Assembly: GCA_964408455.1 (NCBI GenBank)
Contig: CAYOZN010000006.1
Coordinates: 124,001-188,000 of the forward strand
Direction: 5' to 3'
Length of the DNA stretch: 64,000 nucleotides
Source: CAYOZN01 sp964408455
GTDB taxonomy: Bacteria > Planctomycetota > Phycisphaerae > UBA1845 > UTPLA1
Shown here piece by piece: positions 43,189-52,689 of this stretch. Under the pieces are notes generated by a model. The model did not search any database. It was given only the letters and a program-made list of their open reading frames with translations, and was not told the DNA's origin. How positions within the stretch are numbered: position 1 is the stretch's first letter; the number at the start of each line of letters is the position of its first letter. The position numbers and the translations under genes are program-made.

Positions 43189-43510
43189 CCTACGCCGAAG
43201 GCGTTGCGACCTCCAGCCCAGGGTTGCCCGCGCAGCGGGCTACCCTGGGAAAACTCCGGTATGCGCCATTCAACCCTGAAGGGGTTGCGCCACAATCCCA
43301 ATGGGATTGTGGCGCGACGGGTAATGCGGCTGCTCGCATTCGATTCATTCGCCAATGACGCCTTCAGCGTGACACAACCCCTTCGGGGTATTACATAGTC
43401 GCACGTCAACCCAGGGTTGCCCGCACAGTGGGCTACCCTGGGAAAACGCCAATACGCGTTCAACCCCGAAGGGGTTGCGCCACAAGCCCAACGGGATTGT
43501 GTCCCGCCAT
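43189..43510. repeat. REP-like palindromic cluster, upstream side of the transposase remnant
   Basis: It holds large dyads starting CCCAGGGTTGCCCG and ending CTACCCTGGG (43217-43249 and 43410-43442). Hairpins CAACCCTGAAGGGGTTG (43271-43287) and a 29-base palindrome starting GCGCCACAATCCC (43287-43315) are followed by further CAACCCC-x-GGGGTTG and CAACCCCTTCGGGGT words. The composite layout, with several palindromes in different orientation, is BIME-like. Confidence 0.85.
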
Positions 43511-43616
43511 GGAACGCGGCTCTTGCAATCGAACCATTCCCCATAGCCCCCTTCGAACTGACACACCGACGTTCTGGTACCGTACCCGACAAACTTCCAA
43601 TGCAACCGGCGCGGCA

Positions 43617-44072
43617 CTAATCCCACACGTACTTCTCATCAAATTGAACCTCGTGCCTGCGGAAAAACTCGCGCAGCTCGTCCTGAAACGAAATCTTGCG
43701 ATGATGCTCCTCCTGCCGCGCGATGTACTTGACGACCTGTTCCAGATTCGAATGACTGACCGAGAAGTCCGCGTAACCGCCCTGCCATTGGAATGCCGCG
43801 TACGCAGGATCCTGTTCTTTCAGTCAGAGACTGGAGACGCGTTTAAGCTCCTTGACCCACTCCGCCTGCGTGATGGTTCGGCCGAAGCGGGCGAGCATGT
43901 GCACGTGATCCTCGACGCCGCCGACGATGATGGGCGGGCATTCGAGTTGCTTGCTGATGCTTCCGAGATAGGCATGCAGCGCCTCGCGCGTGGGCGTCTC
44001 GCGCAACAGCGGCCGCCGATCCTTGGTTGAGAATATCAAATGAATGTATACGGCGGACAGGGATTGCGGCAT
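43617..44072 (-). pseudogene. Y1 (IS200/RAYT-type) transposase broken by one in-frame TGA
   Basis: ATG 44072 opens a frame of 151 codons ending at the TAG at 43617-43619, with a single TGA at 43824-43826. The first part (VYIHLIFSTKDRRPLL, then VGGVEDHVHMLARFG) has the HUH motif HVHML of Y1 transposases. After the TGA the same frame continues LKEQDPAYAAFQWQGGYADF and VVKYIARQEEHHRKISFQDE, with the likely catalytic Tyr. At the stop, related proteins have a Trp (SSLW-L/I-K), so TGG has probably mutated to TGA. RAYT proteins mobilise REP palindromes, and REP-like clusters lie on both sides here. A functional recoded protein is possible but unlikely. Confidence 0.88.
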
Positions 44073-44109
44073 GACGAACTCCCCTTCGTGTAGCGGACAA
44101 TTGATTCCG

Positions 44110-44345
44110 GCGTTCCGGGCATCATGACAACGCCTTCGGCGTGGCACAACCCCTTCGGGATAGAGCGTTGGACGGTCCCACTACCCAGGGTAGCCCGCTG
44201 CGCGGCCAACCCTGGGCTGGAGGACGGAACGCCGTTGGCGTAAGGTTTTGCGGGCGACCACGTGCATGACGGGTGCAACGCCGTTGGTGTAGGCTGCGAG
44301 ATGACAGATTGTTTTTGGCGTCAACAACGCCATTGGCGTGGGCTA
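44110..44345. repeat. REP-like palindromic cluster, downstream side
   Basis: A large dyad at 44184-44216 (CCCAGGGTAGCCCGC to CCCTGGG) is inverted relative to those at 43217 and 43410. Hairpin words ACGCCTTCGGCGT and AACCCCTTCGGGAT, and three AACGCC-(G/A)TTGG-(C/T)GT words (near 44228, 44278 and 44326) complete the cluster. Confidence 0.8.
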
Positions 44346-44562
44346 CCTCACGACTTTGGACCGAAGTTGTCGTAAGCGCACCGAAAACAGTTCGCGTGAG
44401 CAGGCGACACGTGATTGGCGTACGCGTGCCGATTGAAATGCCGGATTAAACGACGATGACGTGGCGCCTCCGGCGAAACGCTGCCCATGCGCACGGATGT
44501 GCTTCACACGTGCGGCACGGCAGCCACCATCAATCCGAATGCAATTGCCGAATGGAGCGGGC

Positions 44563-44859
44563 TTACTTCGACAGTGCCGCGAGCTGCTCGTCGCTGATCA
44601 GCCCGTGGAACTTCTCCTGCGCCATCACCTGCTCCGTCGGAACCATGGTGATGACATTCCACGGGCACACCTGGGCGCAAAGCTTGCAGCCGATGCACAC
44701 CTGCAAATCGATCGTGCAGATGCCCATCGCGTAGCCGGAGTGTCGCGGATCGCGAATCTTGTCAATGCAATCGACCGGGCAGACCGTCACGCAGGCGTCG
44801 CAGCCGGTGCACAGGTCTTCGTCGAGGATGGCAAGTTGTTTGGGGAGCTTCTTGGCCAT
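44563..44859 (-). CDS. 2x[4Fe-4S] ferredoxin
   Basis: A 98-residue iron-sulphur protein. Two clusters are bound by Cys17, Cys20, Cys23 and Cys27 (CTGCDACVTVCP) and by Cys55, Cys58, Cys61 and Cys65 (CIGCKLCAQVCP). Extra Cys31 and Cys48 lie between, and an insert of about 20 residues separates the two cluster halves. It would be a soluble low-potential electron carrier. The C-terminal 30 residues (PTEQVMAQEKFHGLISDEQL) are an unusual extension. The start has no clear ribosome-binding site. It is downstream of, and on the same strand as, the cysteine hydrolase gene (148 bases apart). Confidence 0.93.
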   Translation of the reverse strand: MAKKLPKQLAILDEDLCTGCDACVTVCPVDCIDKIRDPRHSGYAMGICTIDLQVCIGCKLCAQVCPWNVITMVPTEQVMAQEKFHGLISDEQLAALSK

Positions 44860-45007
44860 GTACGGGCAGGATCAAGTCAGCAAGGTGGCAGACCACGCAA
44901 GATGAAAAACATCGCCTTCGCGGCCCTCGGCGTGAGGCATCCGCGACACGAATGGCCGCCTCGCGCGGCGAGTGCGACACACTTGAAAGATAGGGGAGAA
45001 TCGCGCT

Positions 45008-45979
45008 TCAGGCAAGACCACGCCGCTGACGTGGCGAGTCCGGCGCACCGCGGCTGCGACGGGCACGGGTGGTCGGCAGTTCCGGAACACTCTTGGGACG
45101 AGGGACCTTTTTTTCGTCCGCCGCGGGCGCATGGCCGTTGCCGTTGGGCTGGGGCAGGGCCTTGGTGTCGCCGTTGGGCCGATGTGTCGAGCCGTTGCCG
45201 GCAGCCCTCGGTGCGGCCCCGCGAGACGGCGTGCGACGGCGCGTCATCGAGCGCGAGGTGCGGCCCAGTTCTTCGTCGCGGGCGGTGTCTTCGTAGGCCG
45301 TGCGCTCCGACATTTCCAGCACGTGCAATGGCCGCTGCGCGCGGATGCGCTCTTCGGCGACGCCCGTCACCAGTTCTTCCGTCGTCACCAGCACCGCGCC
45401 CTTGGCATCCATCTGTCGGAACGAATGATCCGCGTCCGACTGCGACCACCAGCCGCATGCATCGGTCACGACGACGACGTGGTTGTGCTGGGCGATCAGG
45501 CCGAGCACCATGGCCTTCACGCAGTGTGCCGCGCTGATGCCGAAGATGATGAAGTGGTCGACGCCGATGCTGTTGATGAGCCGATCGGCCTTGGGGTTGG
45601 TCAGGAAATCGACGTTGCGTTTGGTGAGAATCACCTGTTGATAACGACGGAATGCATCATTGGGCAGATCCGTCGTGTTGTCGCCCATCACGAGAATGCG
45701 CCTCGGCATCAGCGTGAACGGCAGCTTCCGCTGCCCCGGTGAACGATCGATGCAATGAGGGGGAAGGCCATGAAGCGATTCGCCGAGGCGATGGGCCTCC
45801 AGGCTCGAAATGATCGGAACCTGCTGGAGCCGCGCCCACGTCATCAGGCGACGGATGTTCGGCAGTGCGGTGGCGCGGTTGGCCACCGGCAGTGCCCCGC
45901 TCGGCAACAGAAAATCGCACTGCGTGTTCAGATCGATCATGATGCGATCGAACGCGGGCCGACGCGCTGTGCTCGTCAT
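45008..45979 (-). CDS. isochorismatase-like cysteine hydrolase with long disordered C-terminus
   Basis: A 323-residue cytoplasmic protein from ATG 45979 behind GGGAGGCAGG. The hydrolase fold covers about 1-215. The catalytic triad is Asp16 (IMIDLNTQCDF), Lys120 (ILTKRNVDFL) and Cys153 (ISAAHCVKAM), as in nicotinamidase and isochorismatase-like enzymes. The exact substrate is unknown. The last 100 residues are basic, low in hydrophobic residues and rich in Pro, Gly, Asn and Arg (RPNGDTK, PNGNGHAP), so this tail is probably disordered; usual family members end near residue 200-220. The ferredoxin gene follows on the same strand. Confidence 0.85.
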   Translation of the reverse strand: MTSTARRPAFDRIMIDLNTQCDFLLPSGALPVANRATALPNIRRLMTWARLQQVPIISSLEAHRLGESLHGLPPHCIDRSPGQRKLPFTLMPRRILVMGDNTTDLPNDAFRRYQQVILTKRNVDFLTNPKADRLINSIGVDHFIIFGISAAHCVKAMVLGLIAQHNHVVVVTDACGWWSQSDADHSFRQMDAKGAVLVTTEELVTGVAEERIRAQRPLHVLEMSERTAYEDTARDEELGRTSRSMTRRRTPSRGAAPRAAGNGSTHRPNGDTKALPQPNGNGHAPAADEKKVPRPKSVPELPTTRARRSRGAPDSPRQRRGLA

Positions 45980-46390
45980 ACCTGCCTCCCCACCAGACCA
46001 GGCTAAATCGATTGCGCTATAGATCGTCTTGCCGGCAAGGCTTCGCCTTCGGAGGAACGGACGGTGTGAATTTGTGCGATGCCCCCTCGATCGAAGGATT
46101 CCCCTTGCTGGCGACAATCATATTCCTGAACCGGGGGGAAGGCGAGAGGTGAAACGGCGGAAAGGACCGGCACACTTTTCTACGCGGACGCATCCTTATA
46201 TTGGGGCTTTGGTTACAAGACCCTCGCGGCGAAAGGCGATTCGCCGGGGCTTCGAGACACCGATTGGCGGCCACGAGCCGCCGTGGTTATGCGGTCGTTG
46301 ACACGGCGCCTCAGTGAACGACAATCCAGCCGTTCATTACCGATCGTGGTCTGATTCTGTGCCTCCGGGCACCGTCGCGGCAGAGACCCT
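45980..46390. other. gene-free region between divergent genes
   Basis: About 410 bases with no convincing gene or terminator; it must hold the promoters for the cysteine hydrolase gene and the exported protein gene. Confidence 0.4.
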
Positions 46391-47335
46391 GTGAAATCCA
46401 AGTCTCGACTAGCCATAAAATATGCCGCAGCAGCCGCTTACGCCATCGCGGCACTGGTTCCCAATTGGGCATGTGATGGCGTCGAATCCAATTACAGCAC
46501 CAACTGGTGGAAGAAGCCGACCCGCATTGTGCGTCCGGATCGATCGAAGGTGCCCCCGTCAGCCGAGCAGGCCAACTCCGGCCAGGCAGCCTCCGAACCT
46601 GCCACTGCCGCTCGCGAGCCGGCCGCGAACTCCGAGGGGTCCGGCCCAGCCGCGTCGCGACCATATTATCAAGTCTATCTGGTCGTGGGCTCCGCCAACG
46701 ACAAAGCGCGAGCTGGCTCGTCCGTGCGCATCCGCGGAGGCAACGCCCGCACGGTGGGCCGCCTTCTGGAATGGCTTTATCTGCCGCTCGGCCGGTCCGG
46801 CAGCGATACCGAGACCTATCTCATCTACGAACAGCGCGAGGAGTTCGAATCGGCCATGCAGGTCGCGCCGCTTCTGGATATGCAGCCGACCGACGATCCG
46901 GCCCACGCCACCGGAGGCGCAGCTTTTGACACCGGAGTGTCGCAGGTATTGCGCTTGATCGATGAAGGCGCGATTGTCTCGGAGGATCTTCTGGAAGCGG
47001 CGACCACGAACCTGAGCGCCGCGGCCGCCAGCGCGGGCCTCGCGCCGCGTCAGCGCTGGGTCGCCGGCATTGTCGCGGGCAGGCTGCGTTCGGAATACTT
47101 GTACGATCACGCCGGCGCGCGCCAGCTATATGAACGAGCGGCTTCGGCGATGCCGCCGGAGTCGATCGAAGCCATGACGGCCATGTGGTGGATGGCAGAC
47201 GCCCTGCATCAGGAAGGAAAACGCCGGGAGGCGGCAGAAACCTGCGAAGAACTGCTGGACGAATTCGTCCACCTTTGGCCAAACTCCTACATCATCACAC
47301 GGTGCAGCGCCATGCTGAAGAAGCTCCGCCCGTGA
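46391..47335 (+). CDS. exported or anchored protein with TPR-like C-terminus
   Basis: A 314-residue protein with a GTG start at 46391. The N-terminus (MKSKSRLAIKYAAAAAYAIA) is a signal peptide or anchor. The region up to residue 92 is a low-complexity linker rich in Ser, Ala, Glu and Pro. The folded part (about 92-310) starts with a beta region (YYQVYLVVGSANDKARAG) and ends with two or three TPR-like helical pairs (AGARQLYERAASAMPPESI, and ALHQEGKRREAAETCEELL). I do not recognise the family. No catalytic motif was seen. It is divergent from the hydrolase gene and convergent with the small gene at 47498. Confidence 0.65.
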   Translation: MKSKSRLAIKYAAAAAYAIAALVPNWACDGVESNYSTNWWKKPTRIVRPDRSKVPPSAEQANSGQAASEPATAAREPAANSEGSGPAASRPYYQVYLVVGSANDKARAGSSVRIRGGNARTVGRLLEWLYLPLGRSGSDTETYLIYEQREEFESAMQVAPLLDMQPTDDPAHATGGAAFDTGVSQVLRLIDEGAIVSEDLLEAATTNLSAAAASAGLAPRQRWVAGIVAGRLRSEYLYDHAGARQLYERAASAMPPESIEAMTAMWWMADALHQEGKRREAAETCEELLDEFVHLWPNSYIITRCSAMLKKLRP

Positions 47336-47497
47336 CGGCGGCCAGGCACTGCGGTTCTCCCGCGGAATCGGGGCCGGCCATCGCGTTCAGCGACTGCCCC
47401 GCCTGCGGCTCCCGATAAAAACGCTCGCATTTCCAGTGAAAACCCTGCCAGGCTGCGCTGCCCGCAGGTCGGCCCGGAAGATCCGCGGCGTCAACGG

Positions 47498-47686
47498 CTA
47501 GTTGCGGTCGACGTCGTACTCGATCTCATACTCGCAGACCGCCGCAGCAAGGGCAGGCCGCGATCGAAGCGATTCGAGCTGCGTGAGATAATCGTTCAGC
47601 TCCCGCTCGTTGAACGACAGAAGAAACTCGCGACGAGCGCTGCGGTTCAGGTCCATGATGCGTTCAATCAGTTCCCGCTTTGACAT
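47498..47686 (-). CDS. small protein of unknown function
   Basis: A 62-residue protein with a good ribosome-binding site (GGGAG six bases before ATG 47686). Most of it is predicted helical, with a charged N-terminus (MSKRELIERIMDLNRSARRE), FLLSFNERELNDYLTQLESL, and an acidic end. A longer frame opens at 47746 but lacks such a site. It may be a small regulatory or complex-bound protein. I do not recognise a family. Confidence 0.6.
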   Translation of the reverse strand: MSKRELIERIMDLNRSARREFLLSFNERELNDYLTQLESLRSRPALAAAVCEYEIEYDVDRN

Positions 47687-47914
47687 GACGGCTCCCTGCG
47701 AGCACCGGCGAGTGAATTGTTCGGATAGCTGCGTGGGTCCCTGCATGACGGCAACAAGCTATCGGCCGGCCTTTGCGGCCGTCTTTAGCTCCTGCGCGAT
47801 CTACCAGTTTCATTCCGACCGGCGCGAAAACTGCTCGCATCGGATCATAGGCATGCGCCGCTTTCTCCCGCCAGAATTGGATTTCCGCCGGATCGCCGTT
47901 AACATCACGATTTC

Positions 47915-48658
47915 ATGAGTTTCCATCGCGATCGAGAAACTGAAGACGAACTGCCGGATGTGGCCACCGCCGCAGGTTCTCGCACTTCCTCCGTTCACCA
48001 CGCCACCAAGAAAAAAGCGCGCAGCCAGTTCGACGGCTGGGCGCACACCTACGACCGCTCGATCGTGCAACACCTGCTCTTTCAGCCGGCTTATCGGATG
48101 TTCATGGAAGAGCTCTGGCGCTGGCGGCGCGAAGATCCGGCGCCATTCGACCTGCTCGACATCGGCGCCGGCACCGGCACCTGGGTCGCGATGGTGGCAG
48201 GGTCCCCACTGCCCACCCGCCGTGTTGTCGGTCTGGACTATGCCCGCCAGATGTGCGACGTGGCCCAAGGCAAGGCTCGAGAGGTCGGCGCCGACTGGCC
48301 CCGCTTCATCAACGCCGATTCGGAGCACCTGCCGTTTTCGGACGCATCCTTCGATGCCGTCACGTGCAGCAACTCCTTCCACCATTATCCCCACCAGGCC
48401 GCAACCGTCCGCGAGATGCGGCGCATCCTCCGCCCGGGTGGACGCCTCCTGCTGATCGACGGCTTTCGAGACAACGTCATTGGCTGGACGGTATTCGACG
48501 TGCTCATCACCCGCGGTGAAAGCACGCCGGAGGCCCGCGTTTACCACGCTCCATGGTCGCAGATGCGGCAATACTTCATCGATGCCGGTTTCCACTCGCT
48601 GGTGCAGAGGAAAGAAGGCGTGCTGACGCCCATTTTCCTGACCATGGGCACCGCCTGA
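47915..48658 (+). CDS. class I SAM-dependent methyltransferase
   Basis: A 247-residue cytoplasmic enzyme. The SAM-binding core covers about 75-200: motif I LLDIGAGTGTW, then VVGLDYARQMCDVA, the LPFSDASFDAVTCSNSFHH motif and RILRPGGRLLLID, as in the UbiE/Methyltransf_11 type. The first 40 residues are disordered and the start may lie further in. The substrate is unknown; relatives methylate quinones, lipids or small molecules. It stands alone, upstream of the PP2C gene by 150 bases on the same strand. Confidence 0.88.
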   Translation: MSFHRDRETEDELPDVATAAGSRTSSVHHATKKKARSQFDGWAHTYDRSIVQHLLFQPAYRMFMEELWRWRREDPAPFDLLDIGAGTGTWVAMVAGSPLPTRRVVGLDYARQMCDVAQGKAREVGADWPRFINADSEHLPFSDASFDAVTCSNSFHHYPHQAATVREMRRILRPGGRLLLIDGFRDNVIGWTVFDVLITRGESTPEARVYHAPWSQMRQYFIDAGFHSLVQRKEGVLTPIFLTMGTA

Positions 48659-48808
48659 TTCCTTGTAAAACGGCAGGCCTGGAGGCGACAGCCGCCTTTC
48701 CTCCGAGTTCCTTCTCGCATCCGGTAGCAACGTCTGATACCATAGGACCCGGTGCCCGGGCCCTCGATCCAGCGCTAAGCAGGTCCCGGCGCGCGGCCGC
48801 TGGCAACG

Positions 48809-50101
48809 ATGAACGCACCTCGCAACATCACATCCGTGTGCCCCACCGCACACGCCACGCCCGAAAAGCAGGTTCAGGACTTGCAGACGGTTCTCGAGGT
48901 CTCGCGCGAACTGGGCGCCACCATCGAGCTTGCTCCCCTTCTCCGCAAGGTCGAGCAGGCGGCCCTCAAGGTGCTCGAGTGCGAACGGGCGACCGTCTTC
49001 CTCTACGATACCGAGCGGCACGAACTGGTCAGCCGCGTGGCCACCGGCGTCGATGAAATCCGCTTCTCTGCCGACAACGGCATTGCCGGAGAAGTCGTCC
49101 GCACAGGCGAGATCATCCACGTTCCCGATGCCTACGCCGATGCCCGGTTCAACCCCGAGATCGATCGCCGGACCGGTTTCCGCACCCGCAACATGGTCAC
49201 CTTCCCGCTGCTCGGCATCGACAAAAGCATCGTCGGCGTGCTCCAGGTGCTGAACAAGCACGATGGTCACTTCGATCCGTGGGATCACGATCTGGTCGAA
49301 TCCTTCGGTGCCCAGGTCGGCGTCGCCGTTCAACGCCAACTGCTCATGGAGCACTACGCCCAGAAGCAGCAGATGGAGCGCGATCTGAACCTGGCTCGCG
49401 ACATCCAGCAGGGCCTGTTGCCGACCACGCGGCCCGATCTCGCCGGCTTTGATATCGCCGGCTGGAACAAGCCCGCCGATCAGACCGGCGGCGACTGCTT
49501 CGACTGGCTGAAGACGCCGGGCGGCGCGCTCGCCATGGCCATCGCCGATGCCACCGGCCACGGCATCGGCCCGGCACTGGTCATTGCCGAATGCCGTGCC
49601 CTGTTTCGGGCACTGGTCTCGGTTTCCAAGAACCTTCGCGAGATCACCGCCCGGGTGAATGATCTGCTCTGCGAAGATCTGCCCGACGACCGGTTCGTGA
49701 CCGCCTTTTTCGGTATTCTCGATCCGGCCACGAGCACGCTGTCATATCTGAGCGCGGGGCATGGCCCGCTGCTTCAGTATTCGCGCGCGGCGGACGAGTT
49801 TCAGGAACTGAAGGCCAACGGCGTTCCGCTGGGCATCATGCCCGAGCTGGACTGGCCGGAGCCCGATCACTTCGTTTTGTCCGCCGGCGACATGATGGTG
49901 CTGATCACGGACGGGTTCTTCGAGTGGACCAACGCCGAGCGCCAGCAGTATGGCATCGAGCGGGTGTTCAACGTCATTCGCCGCCATCGCGACAATCCAG
50001 CCGCCGACATCATCCAGGCCCTTTATGCCGACGTTCGCGTCTTTGTCGGCGATCGCCCGCAGGATGACGACCTGACGGCACTCATCATCAAGAAGCTCTG
50101 A
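48809..50101 (+). CDS. GAF-PP2C (RsbU/SpoIIE-type) phosphatase
   Basis: A 430-residue soluble protein. A GAF sensor domain lies at about 25-180 (ATVFLYDTERHELVSRVATG, ARFNPEIDRRTGFRTRNMVT). A helical linker (MERDLNLARDIQQGLLP) joins it to the PP2C/SpoIIE catalytic domain at about 205-430. Metal-binding Asp residues are seen in GGDCFDW, ADATGHGIGPA, DGFFEWTN and DDDLTALII. Such phosphatases dephosphorylate STAS anti-anti-sigma factors in partner-switching circuits. A STAS protein is encoded at 57322 on the other strand, but a switch kinase is not in this window. The signal sensed by the GAF domain is unknown. Confidence 0.9.
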   Translation: MNAPRNITSVCPTAHATPEKQVQDLQTVLEVSRELGATIELAPLLRKVEQAALKVLECERATVFLYDTERHELVSRVATGVDEIRFSADNGIAGEVVRTGEIIHVPDAYADARFNPEIDRRTGFRTRNMVTFPLLGIDKSIVGVLQVLNKHDGHFDPWDHDLVESFGAQVGVAVQRQLLMEHYAQKQQMERDLNLARDIQQGLLPTTRPDLAGFDIAGWNKPADQTGGDCFDWLKTPGGALAMAIADATGHGIGPALVIAECRALFRALVSVSKNLREITARVNDLLCEDLPDDRFVTAFFGILDPATSTLSYLSAGHGPLLQYSRAADEFQELKANGVPLGIMPELDWPEPDHFVLSAGDMMVLITDGFFEWTNAERQQYGIERVFNVIRRHRDNPAADIIQALYADVRVFVGDRPQDDDLTALIIKKL

Positions 50102-50189
50102 TCGATTGCGGCCCCGTTCTCCGGCACCCTGTTGGCCTTCCGGGCTGCAGTGCCGAAGCACACCGCCGCTGCCCGATTTATTCGTCGCC

Positions 50190-52577
50190 TCAGCATGCGT
50201 TGTACTTTCGCCGGCCGCCGCCCTGCGCCACAGCCAGCGCGATTCGACCGCCTTCCCGCCGTTCGGCGATTTTCGCCGGCCGTATCGTCACCGGCACGTT
50301 TTTGAAGGCCGGCGTCCGCGACTTTGCATCCACCGTCCTCGGCACCAGCACATTCGCCTCCGGATAGTACATCACGGCGTTGCCCGCCCGTATCGCGAAC
50401 GGCCTCGCGACGACCTGCATTTCGCCGGTGGCGCTGCGCACGCTTACCAGCTGGTCGGCCCGGAGGCCCGCGCGTGCCATGTCGTCGGCATTCATCAGGA
50501 TCACGTCGCGCCGATCCTGTCCGCGATAGATGTCCTCGTCCTCGAACACGACGGTATTGAACTGACCTTCCGAACGCACCGTCATCAGCCGAAGCGTGAT
50601 CGCGCCGGCGTCGCCGTTGCCGCCGTCTGCTTCGCCCTCATCCGGGCGTGTTGCGTGTTCGCTGGACCGGTCGCACGAAGGAATCGCCACGGCGGCGAAA
50701 GCCGCCCTGCCACTCGCCGTTGGAAACACCGGCGAATGCAGGACCCGGCCGGCGATGTGAAACTCCTCTTTGCTGGCGTCGATTCGCGACAGCTTCTCAA
50801 AGCCGGGCACCACGCGGGCGATCATCCGGCGGATGGTCGAGTGCCGCTCCATCTCGCGCCAGTCAATCGGCCCTGGCGCGCGGCTGGGGCTATACCCGGA
50901 AAGGGAAGGCCGAGCGATTGCCGATGCGTCTGCATCCGGCGCCTCGCCCGCCCCGTCCAGCACCCGCCGGGCAATCTCCGCCAGGACCGATACCTCGCTC
51001 CGCGGGCCCACGTGCCGCGGCACGCCGCCATCCGAGAGCCGCACGTAGTTGAACATGGATTCCTGCGTGGTCGATTGCGGTTCCTCGTCGCGGGCGAGCA
51101 CCGGCAGGACAATCGTCTCGGCTGCGCGGCCCCATGCATGCCCGGTGTTCAGTGTCGTATTCATATAGACAAGCGTCTGTATCCGCCCCAGGGCCTCCGC
51201 GGCGAAACGCGCATCGGGATTGGAGCCGAACAGATTGCCGCCAAGGCACAGGCCTACCCTCATTTCTCCGCGGTGCGCCGCTTCCATGCAGGCCATCGTG
51301 TCGTAGCCCGGCGTGGTCGGCAGCGCGAGACCGAATTCGCCTTGCAGCCGCGCAAAAATCGCCTCCTTCAGCCGCGGCGTCACGCCCACGCTGCCGATGC
51401 CCTGCACGTTGCTATGACCGCGGATGGGCAGCACGCCCGCGTGCGGACGACCCACCATGCCGCGCATGAGCGCGACATTCACGATCATCCGCACGTTGTC
51501 CGTGCCGTGCTCGTGGTGCGTGATGCCCATCGTCCAGGAAAAGACGGCGCTCTTCGCCCGGCTGTACAGGTCGGCCACGCGTTCAATCTGGTCGCGCGAT
51601 ACGCCGGACGAGCGCTCGATTTCGTCCCACGGCGTCCTTTCAACCCGATCGCGAAATGCCGGCCAGCCTTCGGTTGCCTGCTGAATGAACGACGCATCCA
51701 CGGCGCCGCGTGCAAGCACGCCCTTCGCGATGCCCGTCAGCAGGGCGATATCACCGCCGATATGGGGCTGCACATATTCGCTGGCGATCTCGCTGCCGAA
51801 GAGCAGGCTGCGCCAGTCCGACGGGACGCGGAAATTGACCAGCCCCGGCTCGCGCACAGGATTCACGACGACGATCTTTCCGCCGCGCCGGCGTATGTTC
51901 AGCATCGTGCGCATGAGCCGCGGATGGTTTGAGGCAGGATTGCCGCCGATCAGAAACAGCAGGTCGGTGTGCTCGATGTCATCGAGGCCGATCGTCGCCG
52001 TGCCGCCGCCGAGGGATGCGCTCAGCCCGGCGCCACTGGCCTGGTGACAGTAGTACGAGCAGTTGTTGACGTGGTTGGTGCCGTAGAGACGCGCAAGGAG
52101 CTGAAGCAGAAAGGCCGCCTCGTTCGACGAACGCCCGCTCGCGTAAAAGAACGACTGCTGCGGCGTCGAAGAATGGAGTGCCGCCACCACGCGCTGCATC
52201 GCGAACGGCCAATCGACGACGCGATAATGCGTGTCCCCCGGCCCGGCGTACAGCGGCTGCACAATCCGCCCCGCCGCCTCCAGTTCGCGCGGCGTGAGCG
52301 TCTGCAATTCGGCGAACCCATATCGCCGGAAGAACTCGGACCGCAGCCCATCCTGCATGTCGGCGGCCATGGCCTGGAGCGACTTCTTGCATACCTCCGG
52401 CCAGTGCCCGGCCTCGTTGCGCATGCCGCCCTTCTGGCCGCCCATCCCGAGCGCGCACGTCTTGCACGCGTTCTTTGAGCGCATGGCGCGCCAGAGGCGC
52501 AGCCAGCCGACGCGGTCGGCAATGGTCAACGCATACTTGATGGCCTGCCAGCCGCCGCCGCTGCGCGGATGACTCAT
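50190..52577 (-). CDS. FdhF/YdeP-type molybdopterin oxidoreductase
   Basis: A 795-residue protein from ATG 52577, behind GGGAG. The domains of the molybdopterin-binding DMSO reductase superfamily are recognised. These are a first segment with NACKTCALGMGGQK, LFLIGGNPASNHPRLMRTM (guanine-dinucleotide binding), a middle region with GHSNVQGIGSVGVTPRL, and a C-terminal domain beginning RLMTVRSEGQFNT. The segments match the formate-dehydrogenase-like YdeP family, which lacks a selenocysteine and has poorly known physiology (acid resistance in E. coli, possible formate or related substrates). The N-terminal Cys pattern suggests a variant iron-sulphur site. It stands alone. Confidence 0.88.
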   Translation of the reverse strand: MSHPRSGGGWQAIKYALTIADRVGWLRLWRAMRSKNACKTCALGMGGQKGGMRNEAGHWPEVCKKSLQAMAADMQDGLRSEFFRRYGFAELQTLTPRELEAAGRIVQPLYAGPGDTHYRVVDWPFAMQRVVAALHSSTPQQSFFYASGRSSNEAAFLLQLLARLYGTNHVNNCSYYCHQASGAGLSASLGGGTATIGLDDIEHTDLLFLIGGNPASNHPRLMRTMLNIRRRGGKIVVVNPVREPGLVNFRVPSDWRSLLFGSEIASEYVQPHIGGDIALLTGIAKGVLARGAVDASFIQQATEGWPAFRDRVERTPWDEIERSSGVSRDQIERVADLYSRAKSAVFSWTMGITHHEHGTDNVRMIVNVALMRGMVGRPHAGVLPIRGHSNVQGIGSVGVTPRLKEAIFARLQGEFGLALPTTPGYDTMACMEAAHRGEMRVGLCLGGNLFGSNPDARFAAEALGRIQTLVYMNTTLNTGHAWGRAAETIVLPVLARDEEPQSTTQESMFNYVRLSDGGVPRHVGPRSEVSVLAEIARRVLDGAGEAPDADASAIARPSLSGYSPSRAPGPIDWREMERHSTIRRMIARVVPGFEKLSRIDASKEEFHIAGRVLHSPVFPTASGRAAFAAVAIPSCDRSSEHATRPDEGEADGGNGDAGAITLRLMTVRSEGQFNTVVFEDEDIYRGQDRRDVILMNADDMARAGLRADQLVSVRSATGEMQVVARPFAIRAGNAVMYYPEANVLVPRTVDAKSRTPAFKNVPVTIRPAKIAERREGGRIALAVAQGGGRRKYNAC

Positions 52578-52689
52578 GGGCAACTCCCGTCATGAACAAG
52601 CCGGGCCAAACGCAAAAGCGCCAGCAGTATAAGTCTATCCTTGCGGCTCGTCTCAGTGGGAGCAGAATCGGCCGCGCAGGCGACCGATC

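Noticed and set aside
50106..51932. Long plus-strand open frame (608 codons) opposite the molybdoenzyme
   Set aside because: The minus strand carries the molybdopterin motifs and a ribosome-binding site; the opposite frame is His/Arg-rich with no domain.
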